DNA of 64,000 nt from Gracilimonas sp040877545 (GCA_040877545.1 JBBDNN010000034.1:1-64000), one strand, 5' to 3'. Shown: positions 17,200 to 26,933, counted from the first letter of the stretch. The notes: generated by a model from the letters alone, not told the origin. A program made the numbers and translations.

Positions 17200-18294
17200 T
17201 TATTTTTTGATAAATGGTGGCCGCATCACTGTTGCTACTGCCGTTTTCTTGCGTATTGCTATTTGAATATCGCCACCTTCATCTGCGTAATCCATTGCGA
17301 CGTAACCCATTCCTACACCTTTACCCAAAGTGATAGACATTGTTCCACTTGTTACTTCCCCAATGGGTTTGCCATCTTCATTTAAAATCTCATATCCCTG
17401 CCGGGGAATATTGCGCTCATCATTCATTATAAATCCAACGAGCCGGCGTTGCAAGCCTTCTTCTTTTTTCTGCTGAAGGGCTTTTTTCCCGACAAAATCA
17501 CCTTTATCAAATTTGGTAATCCAGGAAAGACGTGCTTCCAGCGGATGAGTTTCTTTGGTAATATCGTTCCCATATAGCGCAAAACCCATCTCTAATCTGA
17601 GGGTGTCTCTGGCGCCAAGCCCGGCAGGTTCCATACCTTCCTTTTCGCCAGCATCCATGATAGAATTCCAGACCTTTTCAGCATCTGCATTTTCATGTTC
17701 AAAATAGAGCTCAAACCCTTTTTCCCCGGTATAACCGGTTGCTGATATGATCATTTCTGTACCAGCCAGTCGTCCTTTTTCGAAAGAATAGAAGCCGATC
17801 TCAGATAAATCCAACTCTGTAATTTTTTGCAGGATTTCGAGAGCTTTTGGTCCCTGAACAGCCAATAAAGCAAATTTATCAGATCGGTTTATCAATTCTG
17901 CACCTATGCTGTTTTGGCTGGAAATCCAGTCAAAATCCTTCTCAATATTGGAGGCATTTACCACCAGCATATAGTCATTTTCATCCAGCATATAGATAAT
18001 CAGATCATCAACAATACCGCCATCTTCGTAACACATGCAGGAGTATTGAGCTTTCCCTGGCACTAATTTGGCAGCATCATTCACCGTCACTCTTTGAATA
18101 AGATCCAATGCTTTTGCACCTTTGATAAAAAACTCGCCCATGTGGGAGACATCAAAAATACCGGCGGCTTCACGAACAGCTTTATGCTCTGCTTTAATTC
18201 CTTTGTATTGTACCGGCATTTCGTAACCGGCAAAATCTACCAGTTTAGCGCCTTCTTTTTGATGAATGTTGTAGAAAGGTGTCTGTTTTAACAT
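17200..18294 (-). CDS. gcvT: aminomethyltransferase, glycine cleavage system T protein
   Basis: This 364-residue protein starts at the ATG at 18294 (MLKQTPFYNIHQKEGAKLVDF), matching normal GcvT; a TTG further upstream would add 23 atypical residues. It has the FAGYEMPVQY folate-binding start, the IFDVSHMGEF loop, YTGEKGFELYF, and the RDTLRLEMGFALYGND segment with the substrate carboxylate ligands. GcvT transfers the methylene group of aminomethyl-lipoyl H-protein to tetrahydrofolate, releasing ammonia. No gcvH or gcvP is present here. It heads the run gcvT-comB-ftsK-lolA. Confidence 0.95.
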   Translation of the reverse strand: MLKQTPFYNIHQKEGAKLVDFAGYEMPVQYKGIKAEHKAVREAAGIFDVSHMGEFFIKGAKALDLIQRVTVNDAAKLVPGKAQYSCMCYEDGGIVDDLIIYMLDENDYMLVVNASNIEKDFDWISSQNSIGAELINRSDKFALLAVQGPKALEILQKITELDLSEIGFYSFEKGRLAGTEMIISATGYTGEKGFELYFEHENADAEKVWNSIMDAGEKEGMEPAGLGARDTLRLEMGFALYGNDITKETHPLEARLSWITKFDKGDFVGKKALQQKKEEGLQRRLVGFIMNDERNIPRQGYEILNEDGKPIGEVTSGTMSITLGKGVGMGYVAMDYADEGGDIQIAIRKKTAVATVMRPPFIKK

Positions 18295-18594
18295 CTGGTG
18301 GTAGTCGATATGGTAACTTTGCGGTAGCCAGGCATTTGATTTCTCTTTTAAAAATTTGCTCAAAAATACTCAATTCCAGAACCTAATTCTAAAAAAGGAA
18401 AATGTTTTATTGGAAGGATACGAGCCACCTTGTATAATCTCGTAACCAAAATATTTGCAATAAAATAATAATGTGGAGCCTGAGGCTGTGTGTATTATGG
18501 GCTCAATATAACCGGAATAGCAACGAGATTTTTTGTCTCCATTAGATGAAGGCGACCATTATCACATTTACGTAAATAACTAAAATTTACTACC
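18295..18594. other. divergent intergenic region
   Basis: These 300 bases lie between gcvT (leftward) and the FIMAH protein gene (rightward). A short in-frame extension of gcvT (TTG at 18363) covers part of it but lacks a ribosome site. No RNA gene or strong repeat was seen; a glycine riboswitch was looked for by eye and not recognised. Confidence 0.4.
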
Positions 18595-19407
18595 ATGAAT
18601 CGAATTAATTGGAAATTATTTTTTTGCTTTATACTAACAGTAACTATTGCAAGAGACATACAGTCGCAAGACACGCTCCTTGTTTTTCCAAGTGCTAAAG
18701 AAGTGGATGTAAATATTAGCAATGAAATACAGAAGGCAGATAAAACATTAATCTATAGCTATAGCGTAGAAAGTACAGCTTCAAGTAAGCAAGATATAGA
18801 TGCTTTTTATCTGGAAATTCCCATTGAAAGTTTAAAGAACATTTCTGCTCCGACTATGTGGCGAGGTTCTAAATCAGTTGCAAGAAAAGAGATTATATTG
18901 TGGGGTTCTCGTAAATCACAATTCGATATTCCACCCTTGAGTAACCTTGATGGCTTCAACTTTCAAAGTAGCTTATATCCTTCTGTAGTAACATATTATG
19001 TGTCGGGCCGCATAGAAATTCCAAAAGTTCCAGAAGGTGAAGCACCGCCTTTGGAGTTTATAAAAGGGGCCGATATTTTTGAAAATAGTGTTCAGGGTAA
19101 GACAATCGGCCCGAGTGACTTGCCTGATCCATTTATTGCTGAAAATTTTCTCGATACCCTGATAAGCTATAAAAATCAATCCTGTGAGCTCGGCTGGATT
19201 GAAAATCCCGGCACCTGCCGAAGCCTTGAAGCCAAATTAGATAATATAAAACGGCAGCTGGAACAGGGCCGGAATCAAACCGCCGCCAACAACCTGCAGG
19301 CCTTTTTGAACGAGGTGGAGGCTATCCGGGAACAACAGCTTTCTCCCGAAGCGTACGCACTGCTAAAATTCAACGGAGAATATTTGCTCGAAAAACTGCG
19401 GGAATAA
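18595..19407 (+). CDS. secreted protein with C-terminal FIMAH-like domain, probably truncated
   Basis: This 270-residue protein has a signal peptide (about 1-25). The middle region is of unknown fold (SYSVESTASSKQDIDAFYLE onward). Residues about 208-268 form a helical FIMAH-like domain (LEAKLDNIKRQLEQGRNQTA, then LQAFLNEVEAIREQQLSPEAY), a small module of surface proteins often found just before C-terminal sorting or anchoring domains. In the same frame after the TAA stop, a piece of a T9SS sorting domain follows (19411-19592), so this gene has probably lost its secretion tail by deletion and a nonsense change. What remains may be non-functional or merely periplasmic. Confidence 0.6.
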   Translation: MNRINWKLFFCFILTVTIARDIQSQDTLLVFPSAKEVDVNISNEIQKADKTLIYSYSVESTASSKQDIDAFYLEIPIESLKNISAPTMWRGSKSVARKEIILWGSRKSQFDIPPLSNLDGFNFQSSLYPSVVTYYVSGRIEIPKVPEGEAPPLEFIKGADIFENSVQGKTIGPSDLPDPFIAENFLDTLISYKNQSCELGWIENPGTCRSLEAKLDNIKRQLEQGRNQTAANNLQAFLNEVEAIREQQLSPEAYALLKFNGEYLLEKLRE

Positions 19408-19410
19408 ATT

Positions 19411-19592
19411 CTAATGGAGATATATAATATGAAAGGCCAACGGGTAACCATGCTGGTAAATCACCGGGAATGTATAATATTGTGTGGGATGCAAGCCGGT
19501 TCGCCAGCGGCACTTATTTATACAAAATAACTGCTATCGGGGAATCGGGAGAATTTTTTATTGAGGATAGTAAACTTACCTTAATTAAATAA
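19411..19592 (+). pseudogene. remnant of a T9SS type A C-terminal sorting domain
   Basis: Reading on in the frame of the preceding gene gives EIYNMKGQRVTMLVN; one frame change near 19458 then gives KSPGMYNIVWDASRFASG, TYLYKI and a final KLTLIK before TAA (19590-19592). This is the second half of the Por/T9SS sorting domain. The usual first half (NPFNPTT and the next strand) is missing, and the piece is frameshifted, so it cannot direct secretion. It most likely once ended the FIMAH gene upstream. Confidence 0.8.
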
Positions 19593-19960
19593 TTTAAAAT
19601 TGTCTCCTCTGTTATCCTGTAAAAACCTTCGCCAAAGGCAGTCTTTCGGGAGAACTTTAAATCCTCATCACTGACATCTTTTCCAAAGTTAATGCGAGAA
19701 CAAACCTGATACTATCCGGATTTAACTTTGGAAGAGCTAACCCAAGGGAAAATTCCATATTCTGCTCTAACAGAATTAAAAAAGATACTTTTATTCTGGC
19801 ATCAGCCCCTTACAAGATAACGAGGTTTAATTTTACCCTTGGTGTCAGGGTTATGAATTTTCCTTCAAGACTCTCATTCATCCCTCTCTCATTATTGTTA
19901 TCTTTCAGATATTAATAATTAATATTATTTCACAGTAAAAATTCAGGTAGAATTAAAAGA
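19593..19960. other. intergenic region upstream of mrp
   Basis: These 368 bases contain no recognisable gene. Close to mrp there is an AT-only perfect palindrome, ATATTAA-TAA-TTAATAT (19909-19925). It could be an operator, but such palindromes arise easily in AT-rich DNA. The promoter of mrp should be here. Confidence 0.4.
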
Positions 19961-21079
19961 ATGTCCATCAAAAAAGAACAGGTAAAATCAGCACTTAGTC
20001 ATGTTTTACACCCTACCGAGCAGCGGGACCTGATTTCCCTCGATATGGTACAGGATATCCTCAGCCAGGAAAAATATGTTTCCTTTACGCTCGAATTTCC
20101 TGAAAAGAATGAAGGGCTGGAAAAACAGATCACTCAAAAGTGTGAAGAAGCCATTCATAAATTCATTGATTCGGAAGCTGTTGTAGATATTCAAACTGCA
20201 GTGAACCTGTCCAAGAAAAGACAAATGGAGGATTCACAGCCTCAGCAGAAAGAACAGCCGGAAATATTACCGGGCGTTAAAAATATTATCGCCGTTGCCT
20301 CTGGAAAAGGCGGAGTAGGTAAATCTACCGTTGCAGTGAATATAGCATCAGCACTTGCCAAACAAGGTTTCAAGGTTGGTTTGATGGATACCGATATTTA
20401 CGGACCAAGCATCCCTACCATGCTCAATGTTCATGACCGGCCGAATATTACCACACAGAAAAAGCTGGTACCACACGAAAAATTTGGCATTAAGCTGGTT
20501 TCAATGGGGTTTTTGGTAGACGTAAACCAGGCGATGGTTTGGCGGGGCCCAATGGCAACCAGTGCCATCAAACAATTCATGACTGATGTAGATTGGGGAG
20601 AACTGGATTACATGATCATGGACTTGCCTCCGGGAACTGGCGATATTCAGCTCACCATTGTTCAAAGCGTTCCTTTAACCGGGGCAGTGATCGTATCAAC
20701 CCCACAAACTGTGGCCCTTGATGATGCCCGAAAAGGAGTGGCCATGTTTAACAAAGTAAATGTGCCGGTGCTCGGAATTGTGGAAAATATGGCTTATTTC
20801 ACTCCCCCGGATATGCCCGATAAAAAATATTACATTTTTGGTGAAGGCGGCGCAAGAAACCTGGCGAAGGAATTGAACGTCCCCATATTGGGTGAAGTTC
20901 CACTGCAGCAATCTCTTCGTGAAGGCGGCGATGCCGGCAAGCCTATCGTCCTGGAAGAAGAATCGTCTCCCGCTGCAACTGCAATGATGGAAGTAACCGG
21001 CAATATGCAGCAACAATTAGCTCTGCGTTTGAAAGAACAATCTCCGACTAAAAAAGTGGATATTAAATTCAGGCCTTAA
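19961..21079 (+). CDS. mrp: Mrp/NBP35-family iron-sulfur carrier ATPase
   Basis: This 372-residue protein has an N-terminal MIP18/DUF59-type domain (about 1-85) and a ParA-like ATPase with the deviant Walker motif SGKGGVGKSTVAVN (114-127), then DTDIYGPSIPTML and MDLPPGTGDIQLT. The family carries and transfers iron-sulfur clusters. The usual CxxC pair after the ENMxYF motif is absent: the sequence reads ENMAYFTPPDMPDKKYY, a variant I associate with Bacteroidota relatives. Cluster binding, if any, must use other ligands. It is followed by argS after 90 bases. Confidence 0.92.
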   Translation: MSIKKEQVKSALSHVLHPTEQRDLISLDMVQDILSQEKYVSFTLEFPEKNEGLEKQITQKCEEAIHKFIDSEAVVDIQTAVNLSKKRQMEDSQPQQKEQPEILPGVKNIIAVASGKGGVGKSTVAVNIASALAKQGFKVGLMDTDIYGPSIPTMLNVHDRPNITTQKKLVPHEKFGIKLVSMGFLVDVNQAMVWRGPMATSAIKQFMTDVDWGELDYMIMDLPPGTGDIQLTIVQSVPLTGAVIVSTPQTVALDDARKGVAMFNKVNVPVLGIVENMAYFTPPDMPDKKYYIFGEGGARNLAKELNVPILGEVPLQQSLREGGDAGKPIVLEEESSPAATAMMEVTGNMQQQLALRLKEQSPTKKVDIKFRP

Positions 21080-21169
21080 GCAAGAAATTTCCAGGAGACA
21101 AATTTCAAATTTCACACATGGTATGAGAATATTCACCTATCTTTAGAGTGAATTAAAAAGCAATTCTAC

Positions 21170-22798
21170 ATGAAAGATTATTTAATCAACATTATAAGTA
21201 AAGCTATTAGTCAGTTTGACCTGGAAAAAGCTCCTGAAATTCAGATTGAGGTACCAAAAAATGCTGAGCACGGGGATGCCTCTGCCAATATAGCCATGAT
21301 GCTTGCTAAACCGCTGCGTAATAATCCGCGGGTAATTGCTCAGCAAATAATTGATGACCTGAAATATGATGAAGCTAAAATTTCAGCCGTAGAAATAGCT
21401 GGTCCGGGATTTATAAACTTTCGTTTTGCCGAAGATTATTTATTTGATGAATTGGCCGCCATTCTTGGTGAAAACGAAAACTACGGACAGAGTTCAGGGA
21501 ATCAAGGACAGAAAATACTGGTAGAATTTGTGAGTGCTAATCCAACCGGACCGCTTACCGTAGGGCATGGCCGAAATGCTGTGTTAGGTGATACGGTTGC
21601 CCGGCTTTTGGAATGGACCGGGGCAGAGGTGGAACGCGAATATTATTTCAATGATGCCGGCCGGCAAATGCGCGTTTTGGGTGAAAGTGTGCGTGCACGC
21701 TATCTTGAAGAACTTGGCAAAGGGGCTGAATTTCCAGAAGGTGGATATGAAGGTGAATATATCCGGGATATTGCTCAATCTCTGGTTGATGAAAAAGGTG
21801 ATTCTCTTGTTGATGCCAAAGATGAAAAACCTTTCAAAGAAAAAGCCGAAAAAGCCATTTTTGATGATATTAGCCAAACACTGGAGCGAATGGGAATTAA
21901 AATGGATTCCTTTTTTAATGAACATAGTTTGTACGAAAATGGCAAGATTGAAGAAACCATTGACAAACTCCGAGAGTTGCAGCTGGCCTATGATAAAGAT
22001 GGTGCCGTTTGGTTCAAAACCACTGAATTCGGCAAAGAAAAGGATACTGTTCTTATAAAAAGCAGCGGCGAGCCTACCTACCGTCTTCCTGATATTGCCT
22101 ATCACACCAACAAACTGGATCGGGGCTTTGATTTATGTGTGGATGTTTTTGGTGCCGACCATATTGCCACCTACCCGGATGTACTTTCCGGAATTCACGC
22201 CCTCGGCTACGACTCTGAAAAAGTGGATGTGGTGGTTTACCAGTTTGTGACCATTGTAAAAGATGGAAAGCCTTATAAAATGAGTACCCGTAAAGCAAAT
22301 TTTGTCACGCTCGATGAACTCATGGACGAAGTTGGCGCCGATGTCACCCGCTTTTTCTTCCTGATGCGCTCACCCAACACTCATCTCGAATTTGATATTG
22401 CCCAAGCCAAAGAAGCGGGGGAAAAGAACCCGGTTTTCTATCTCCAATATGCTCATGCAAGAATATCCAGCATTCTTCGAAAGGTTGAAGAAGATTATCT
22501 TTTTATGGGAAAGGTAAACTTGAAAAAGTTAAATCATCCCGCTGAAATCACTTTAATTAAAACACTGCTCAAATTTCCGGAAGCGATTTCGGGGGCGGCT
22601 GAAGCCCGGGAACCGCACCGGGTAATCAATTATTTGAATGATCTTGCTTCAGATTTTACCGGCTTTTATCATGATTGCCGCATTCTTGGCGAAGAAGAAG
22701 AATTAGTTCATGCGAGAACTACATTGGCAAAAGCAGTTGCACAAGTTCTTCGAAATGGCCTTACCATTTTAGGAATTACAGCTCCTGAGCAGATGTGA
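21170..22798 (+). CDS. argS: arginyl-tRNA synthetase
   Basis: This 542-residue class I synthetase has an N-terminal Arg-tRNA-synthetase additional domain (about 1-85) and the HIGH equivalent GHGRN (132-136) after SANPTGPLTV. The KMSKS equivalent is KMSTRKANF. A C-terminal DALR anticodon-binding domain includes QYAHARISSILRK and runs to ITAPEQM. It charges tRNA-Arg. The size is slightly on the short side for the family but all motifs are there. The TonB-domain lipoprotein gene begins one base after its stop. Confidence 0.96.
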   Translation: MKDYLINIISKAISQFDLEKAPEIQIEVPKNAEHGDASANIAMMLAKPLRNNPRVIAQQIIDDLKYDEAKISAVEIAGPGFINFRFAEDYLFDELAAILGENENYGQSSGNQGQKILVEFVSANPTGPLTVGHGRNAVLGDTVARLLEWTGAEVEREYYFNDAGRQMRVLGESVRARYLEELGKGAEFPEGGYEGEYIRDIAQSLVDEKGDSLVDAKDEKPFKEKAEKAIFDDISQTLERMGIKMDSFFNEHSLYENGKIEETIDKLRELQLAYDKDGAVWFKTTEFGKEKDTVLIKSSGEPTYRLPDIAYHTNKLDRGFDLCVDVFGADHIATYPDVLSGIHALGYDSEKVDVVVYQFVTIVKDGKPYKMSTRKANFVTLDELMDEVGADVTRFFFLMRSPNTHLEFDIAQAKEAGEKNPVFYLQYAHARISSILRKVEEDYLFMGKVNLKKLNHPAEITLIKTLLKFPEAISGAAEAREPHRVINYLNDLASDFTGFYHDCRILGEEEELVHARTTLAKAVAQVLRNGLTILGITAPEQM

Positions 22799-22799
22799 A

Positions 22800-23186
22800 A
22801 TGAAAATAAAACTCCTGATCATATCAATACTTGGATTCTTATTTTTAAGCGGTTGTTTTGAAAATGAACAGGAACTTTATGTTTGCGAGGAGACTCTCGT
22901 TGTTGCAGAGGAAATGCCTCAGCCGGAAAAAGGTATTGCCGAACTTCAGAATCAAGTTATCTATCCCGAGGAAGCCAAAGAATTGGGAGTGGAAGGAAGA
23001 GTGACAGTTAATTTTGTTATAAATAAAATTGGAAGAGTTATAAATCCTCAAGTTGTACGGGGTATCGGGGCTGGTGCAGATGAAGAAGCGATGAGAGTAG
23101 TAAGAAACTCCACCTGGAGACCTGCTTTTGAAAAAGGCGAACCTGTTTGTATTAATTTTGCGCTTTCAATCAATTTCAGATTATAG
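22800..23186 (+). CDS. lipoprotein consisting of a TonB C-terminal domain
   Basis: This 128-residue protein has a lipoprotein signal with Cys19 (LFLSGC), about 30 residues of spacer, then a TonB C-terminal domain (about 48-128): VIYPEEAKELGVEGRVTVNF, VINKIGRVINPQVVRGIGAG and a closing NSTWRPAFEKGEPV. It lacks the inner-membrane helix and linker of a real TonB, so it cannot couple to ExbB/ExbD directly; it is a periplasm-facing lipid-anchored domain of unknown role. It begins 1 base after argS, so it is probably co-transcribed, and ends 24 bases from a convergent subtilase gene. Confidence 0.8.
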   Translation: MKIKLLIISILGFLFLSGCFENEQELYVCEETLVVAEEMPQPEKGIAELQNQVIYPEEAKELGVEGRVTVNFVINKIGRVINPQVVRGIGAGADEEAMRVVRNSTWRPAFEKGEPVCINFALSINFRL

Positions 23187-23210
23187 GTCGGTAGCATCAA
23201 TATTCTGAAC

Positions 23211-26200
23211 CTATTTTATTAGTGTCATTTTTCGGCTCTGAAGAAAGTCATCCGCTTTTAACCGGTACACATAAATTCCGCTTGCTATCTGAGAGGCGTC
23301 AAAATTAACTTCATAATTCCCTTCCTGCATTCTCTCATTAACTAATAGAGCAACTTCCCGGCCAAGTAAATCAAAAATACGCAACTGAACATGGCTGTTA
23401 ACTGGTAATTGATACCTGATTACTGTAACAGGATTGAATGGATTCGGGAAATTTTGGTGAAGCAAAAAGTAATCAGGAATCTCATTTTTTTCCGGGTTAG
23501 AGGAAATCGTGATTTTGAACCTGGGTTCAGATTCCGCTTTATCTGTTATTCTCTCCAGCCTCTGGTTATGGGCCTGTTTTGATTGTTTTGCCTGGTGAGT
23601 AAAAGAATGCCCCGGCTGACTTCTTAAATCCACTGTTTTCCCGGTTTCTTCATCTTTCAGGCTAATGCTCCAGTCTTCAGGAATCTGTTTCCATATCGGC
23701 CATTCAATAGTATAATTTCCACTTCTGTCAATATCAGCAAGTAGTTCAAATTTCTCATAATCATTTTCCATAGAACGGCCTTCAAAAGCGAGTTTGTCTC
23801 CATTTTCTCCTAAAAAGGAAAGGGTGTTATTTTCCCCGCTTAATGAGTTGAAACGGGACACATCTGATTTATCCTTACTCCTTGAAGCATCAGGGTTTAT
23901 AACCAGGTAAATTTCCTGTTCCAGAACATTATCTTCCTCGTCCAACAAATGAAATTGAATCCAGGAGGAGATATTTTCTTCGATCTCTTTTCCGAGAATA
24001 ACCGGACTCCCATCCACTGCTTTTTGGTTTTGGGTGAAATTAATTTCTGCCTCAGCTTCAGTTGCCTGTATAAAAAACCCCTGCATTGGAGCGATGAACC
24101 GTCCGGCAGCTCCAGGACTTTCACCCCCTAACATATTATAGTATTGAAAGCCGGCACTCCCCCCTCCATTCGTCAGTTCAGGATTCCAAACTGCATAATT
24201 GGTTGCTATTCCGGGATTATCCTCCACAATTTGATGCCAGTCCAATGTGCCTGCAAAAGGATTCCCCACAAGATTATAGCTCTGCTCTTCTGCCTCTGCG
24301 CTATGCAATGGAACCGAAACCGAGATCTCTTCTTCTCCAGAAATCTCCCAGGCACCGGGTAAGGAAAAAGTGCCATCCACAAAATCATCATACATATACA
24401 TTAAAAATCCCGACCCAGCAGTGAAGGTGGAATTCTCCCCATAATACCCGGTATAACTTTGAGTTCCCGCATCAAAAAACCAAAGATTACTATTCGGCTC
24501 CGAAACCTGATAACTTGCCCAATTTCCGCCTTGCGTATGAAAATGCTCGTTCAAAGAACTGAAATTCACATCTCTAAAAGGCACGGACATCAACCGCCAG
24601 CCCTCTCCCTGATAATAGGTGCGGGAATAAGAAATAGTGCCTGAAATTTCTCCCTGACCCGAAATTAAATTAGCTATATGATTTGAATCTGCAATCAATC
24701 CCAAATTTCCTTCCCCCGCACTCAGAACACCGTTTTTGATTTCAATCTTTCCATACATATCCAGTTTCGAAGCCAGGTGCATAGTATCATTTTCCGGGAT
24801 ATTCAGGGTGAAATTTTCCAGTTTTTCGCCACCAGGCGCAAATTTTAATGGGTCAGAAAAGCCGCTCCATCCGGTAATATTTAAGGATGAATTAGAATCG
24901 CCATAAAAGCCTTTCGAGTCTTGCGTAAAATAGAGACTATTTGAAAGCGTAAGTTCAAAACTATCTAAATTCAGCTGTGCATTTTCTCCCTCAAAAGAAA
25001 GGCTGTGAATTTCAGTATGATTATTTAAAGTAACTTCATGAGAAATTTGAGCCTGATTATAATATCCTGTTGGAACGACACCATCTTTCCAAACCGAAGG
25101 ATTCTCCCAGCTCCCATTAGCAATAGTTTTCCGTACAATTTCCGGCTCTTCCGGTGAAATTAAAATAGCCACTTTTTGGCTCCCGGACTGCAAATCACCC
25201 TTGTGAGATATTCCTATTTCGTAATTTGATTTTACAGGATTTTCAATCCACACCTGTTCGATATTATCTGCGGAATTACTACCAGTTGTAGCATTTTGAT
25301 CTGGAAGCTCTCTATCCAAAACCCATGGTTCAAAAACTTCAGAATTGAAATCTGTCACTTTCAGATCCAGATCATTTACCAGGATAATATCTTCCGGATC
25401 ATTGGCAGTCTCGGGAATGGTTCCCGCAGGATCAGTCCATGCAATGGTGATTTTCAGGGGAAGGTTATTTGTGTTCTGGTAAGTGAGGCTTATAGTCCCA
25501 TTTTCACTTAATGTTGTTTCAGTTAAAGAAACCATAGAGTCATCGGCTTGATAAGCTGAAAGGAAGCGAGCCGCCCGTTCTGTATTCAGCATTCCCCAGC
25601 CATGTTTGTAATCGGGCCCGGGATTGCCAATATCATCCACAGTATGGCTCAGCAGCGCCTTCATTCCCGCAGAAGAAAAGGTCTCGGAAAATATATTTTG
25701 ATAATGCTCGGCAATTAAAGCGGCCGAGCCGGTAACCACACTGGTTGCGGCGGAGGTTCCCGAAGAATTTCCATAGCTGGTAGGTGAAGAGGAGATTGTG
25801 GTATATAATCCATCAGCCGGGGCTACAATATCTGGTTTTATCCGGCCATCATCTGTTGGCCCAAAACCGCTGCCATTTAAAGCTTCTATAGAAGTTAAAT
25901 CAGAAAAATCGCCGGTTGTGCTTTTCACCGCGCCAACCACCAATACATTTTTGGAAAGGGAGGCGGAAGTCAAAGTTTCGAAACCGGTACCCCCTCCATT
26001 TACAGGTCGCACTGCCATTGTATCAAAGAGTACAAATTCACCGTCTGAATCTTTTAATTCCCAATGCTCAACCGGCTGATCATCCGGTCCAGCTCCACGC
26101 TGATTACCAGCTGCTTTCACTATTAAATAATCAGGAGCTAAATAAGCTATACTATCCCATTCTAAAGCCTGGTGATCGTAATATCCAAACTGATAGGCTT

Positions 26201-26885
26201 TTGTGGAATCATATTCTGCCAAAGAATACCACATCCACTTTCCATCATCCAAATAATCATAGACCCAACCGGCAGAATTCGTATAAGGATGTGCCGAGAG
26301 TTTCAAATCTCCAGCCGCTGCTGTTGCCATTTCGGCGGCATCATTATCCCAGTTATAGGCTTCAACATTAGCGGCAAAGACCATTCCTTTGGCTGCAGGA
26401 TCTTTTCCTTCTGCTGCCATGGTTCCAACCATTTGTGTGGCGTGATTATTGATAGTTCCGGCAGCAGTATCCTCAAAAGTAACTCTTTCAGAAAATTCCT
26501 GGTGATCGAGCCGGGGCTTATCTTTATCCCAAAAACCAATGACTTCTCCACTCCCGGAAAGATCAAGTCCCGCAATTCCGCCGTTCCATATTTTGGAATT
26601 TGAAACCGCCTCAGCCGCTTCTAAATTTGACGTTTGATAGAACAGGGGGAGTAAACCTGATTTACCTGGAAATATTTTTTTTGATTGGCCGGAAATTAAT
26701 TTTCCTGTATAATTTTTTCTAAGGCTGTCTTGGATATGAATGGCATTTTCCCATTCCGCAGATTTTTGTTCTGCAAAACGTAAAAGTTCTTCCCGGTTAA
26801 AATCCTGGGCATGCGCTAATGGAAATATTGCACTAAAATTTATTCCAGCTATTAGAAGAACCCCTAAAATAGTACGGATGGCCAT
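23211..26885 (-). CDS. subtilisin-like (S8) peptidase with T9SS type A sorting domain
   Basis: This 1224-residue protein has a signal peptide (about 1-26) and a short prodomain-like region. The S8 catalytic domain (about 108-440) has Asp120 in GFWDKD, His148 in NNHATQMVG, oxyanion Asn261 in AAGNQ and Ser378 in SSGTSAAT. After this come a jelly-roll-like domain (about 450-575), a long beta-rich region and the C-terminal sorting domain (about 1140-1224: NFPNPFNPVTVIRYQLP then ASGIYVYRL and KMTLIK). It should be exported by Sec and then by the type IX system to the surface or medium as a protease. It is transcribed alone, convergent with the TonB-domain lipoprotein gene. The sorting domain here is intact, in contrast to the remnant at 19411. 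Confidence 0.93.
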   Translation of the reverse strand: MAIRTILGVLLIAGINFSAIFPLAHAQDFNREELLRFAEQKSAEWENAIHIQDSLRKNYTGKLISGQSKKIFPGKSGLLPLFYQTSNLEAAEAVSNSKIWNGGIAGLDLSGSGEVIGFWDKDKPRLDHQEFSERVTFEDTAAGTINNHATQMVGTMAAEGKDPAAKGMVFAANVEAYNWDNDAAEMATAAAGDLKLSAHPYTNSAGWVYDYLDDGKWMWYSLAEYDSTKAYQFGYYDHQALEWDSIAYLAPDYLIVKAAGNQRGAGPDDQPVEHWELKDSDGEFVLFDTMAVRPVNGGGTGFETLTSASLSKNVLVVGAVKSTTGDFSDLTSIEALNGSGFGPTDDGRIKPDIVAPADGLYTTISSSPTSYGNSSGTSAATSVVTGSAALIAEHYQNIFSETFSSAGMKALLSHTVDDIGNPGPDYKHGWGMLNTERAARFLSAYQADDSMVSLTETTLSENGTISLTYQNTNNLPLKITIAWTDPAGTIPETANDPEDIILVNDLDLKVTDFNSEVFEPWVLDRELPDQNATTGSNSADNIEQVWIENPVKSNYEIGISHKGDLQSGSQKVAILISPEEPEIVRKTIANGSWENPSVWKDGVVPTGYYNQAQISHEVTLNNHTEIHSLSFEGENAQLNLDSFELTLSNSLYFTQDSKGFYGDSNSSLNITGWSGFSDPLKFAPGGEKLENFTLNIPENDTMHLASKLDMYGKIEIKNGVLSAGEGNLGLIADSNHIANLISGQGEISGTISYSRTYYQGEGWRLMSVPFRDVNFSSLNEHFHTQGGNWASYQVSEPNSNLWFFDAGTQSYTGYYGENSTFTAGSGFLMYMYDDFVDGTFSLPGAWEISGEEEISVSVPLHSAEAEEQSYNLVGNPFAGTLDWHQIVEDNPGIATNYAVWNPELTNGGGSAGFQYYNMLGGESPGAAGRFIAPMQGFFIQATEAEAEINFTQNQKAVDGSPVILGKEIEENISSWIQFHLLDEEDNVLEQEIYLVINPDASRSKDKSDVSRFNSLSGENNTLSFLGENGDKLAFEGRSMENDYEKFELLADIDRSGNYTIEWPIWKQIPEDWSISLKDEETGKTVDLRSQPGHSFTHQAKQSKQAHNQRLERITDKAESEPRFKITISSNPEKNEIPDYFLLHQNFPNPFNPVTVIRYQLPVNSHVQLRIFDLLGREVALLVNERMQEGNYEVNFDASQIASGIYVYRLKADDFLQSRKMTLIK

Positions 26886-26933
26886 TGTCTATTTCTTTGT
26901 TATAGAAGAATATAGAAATTTGACAGGCAAATA

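Noticed and set aside
19909..19925. AT-only palindrome upstream of mrp as an operator
   Set aside because: Perfect but made only of A and T in AT-rich DNA; too likely by chance to claim as a site.
21584..22105. 173-codon minus-strand open frame
   Set aside because: Antisense of argS, Phe/Ile-rich composition typical of a shadow frame.
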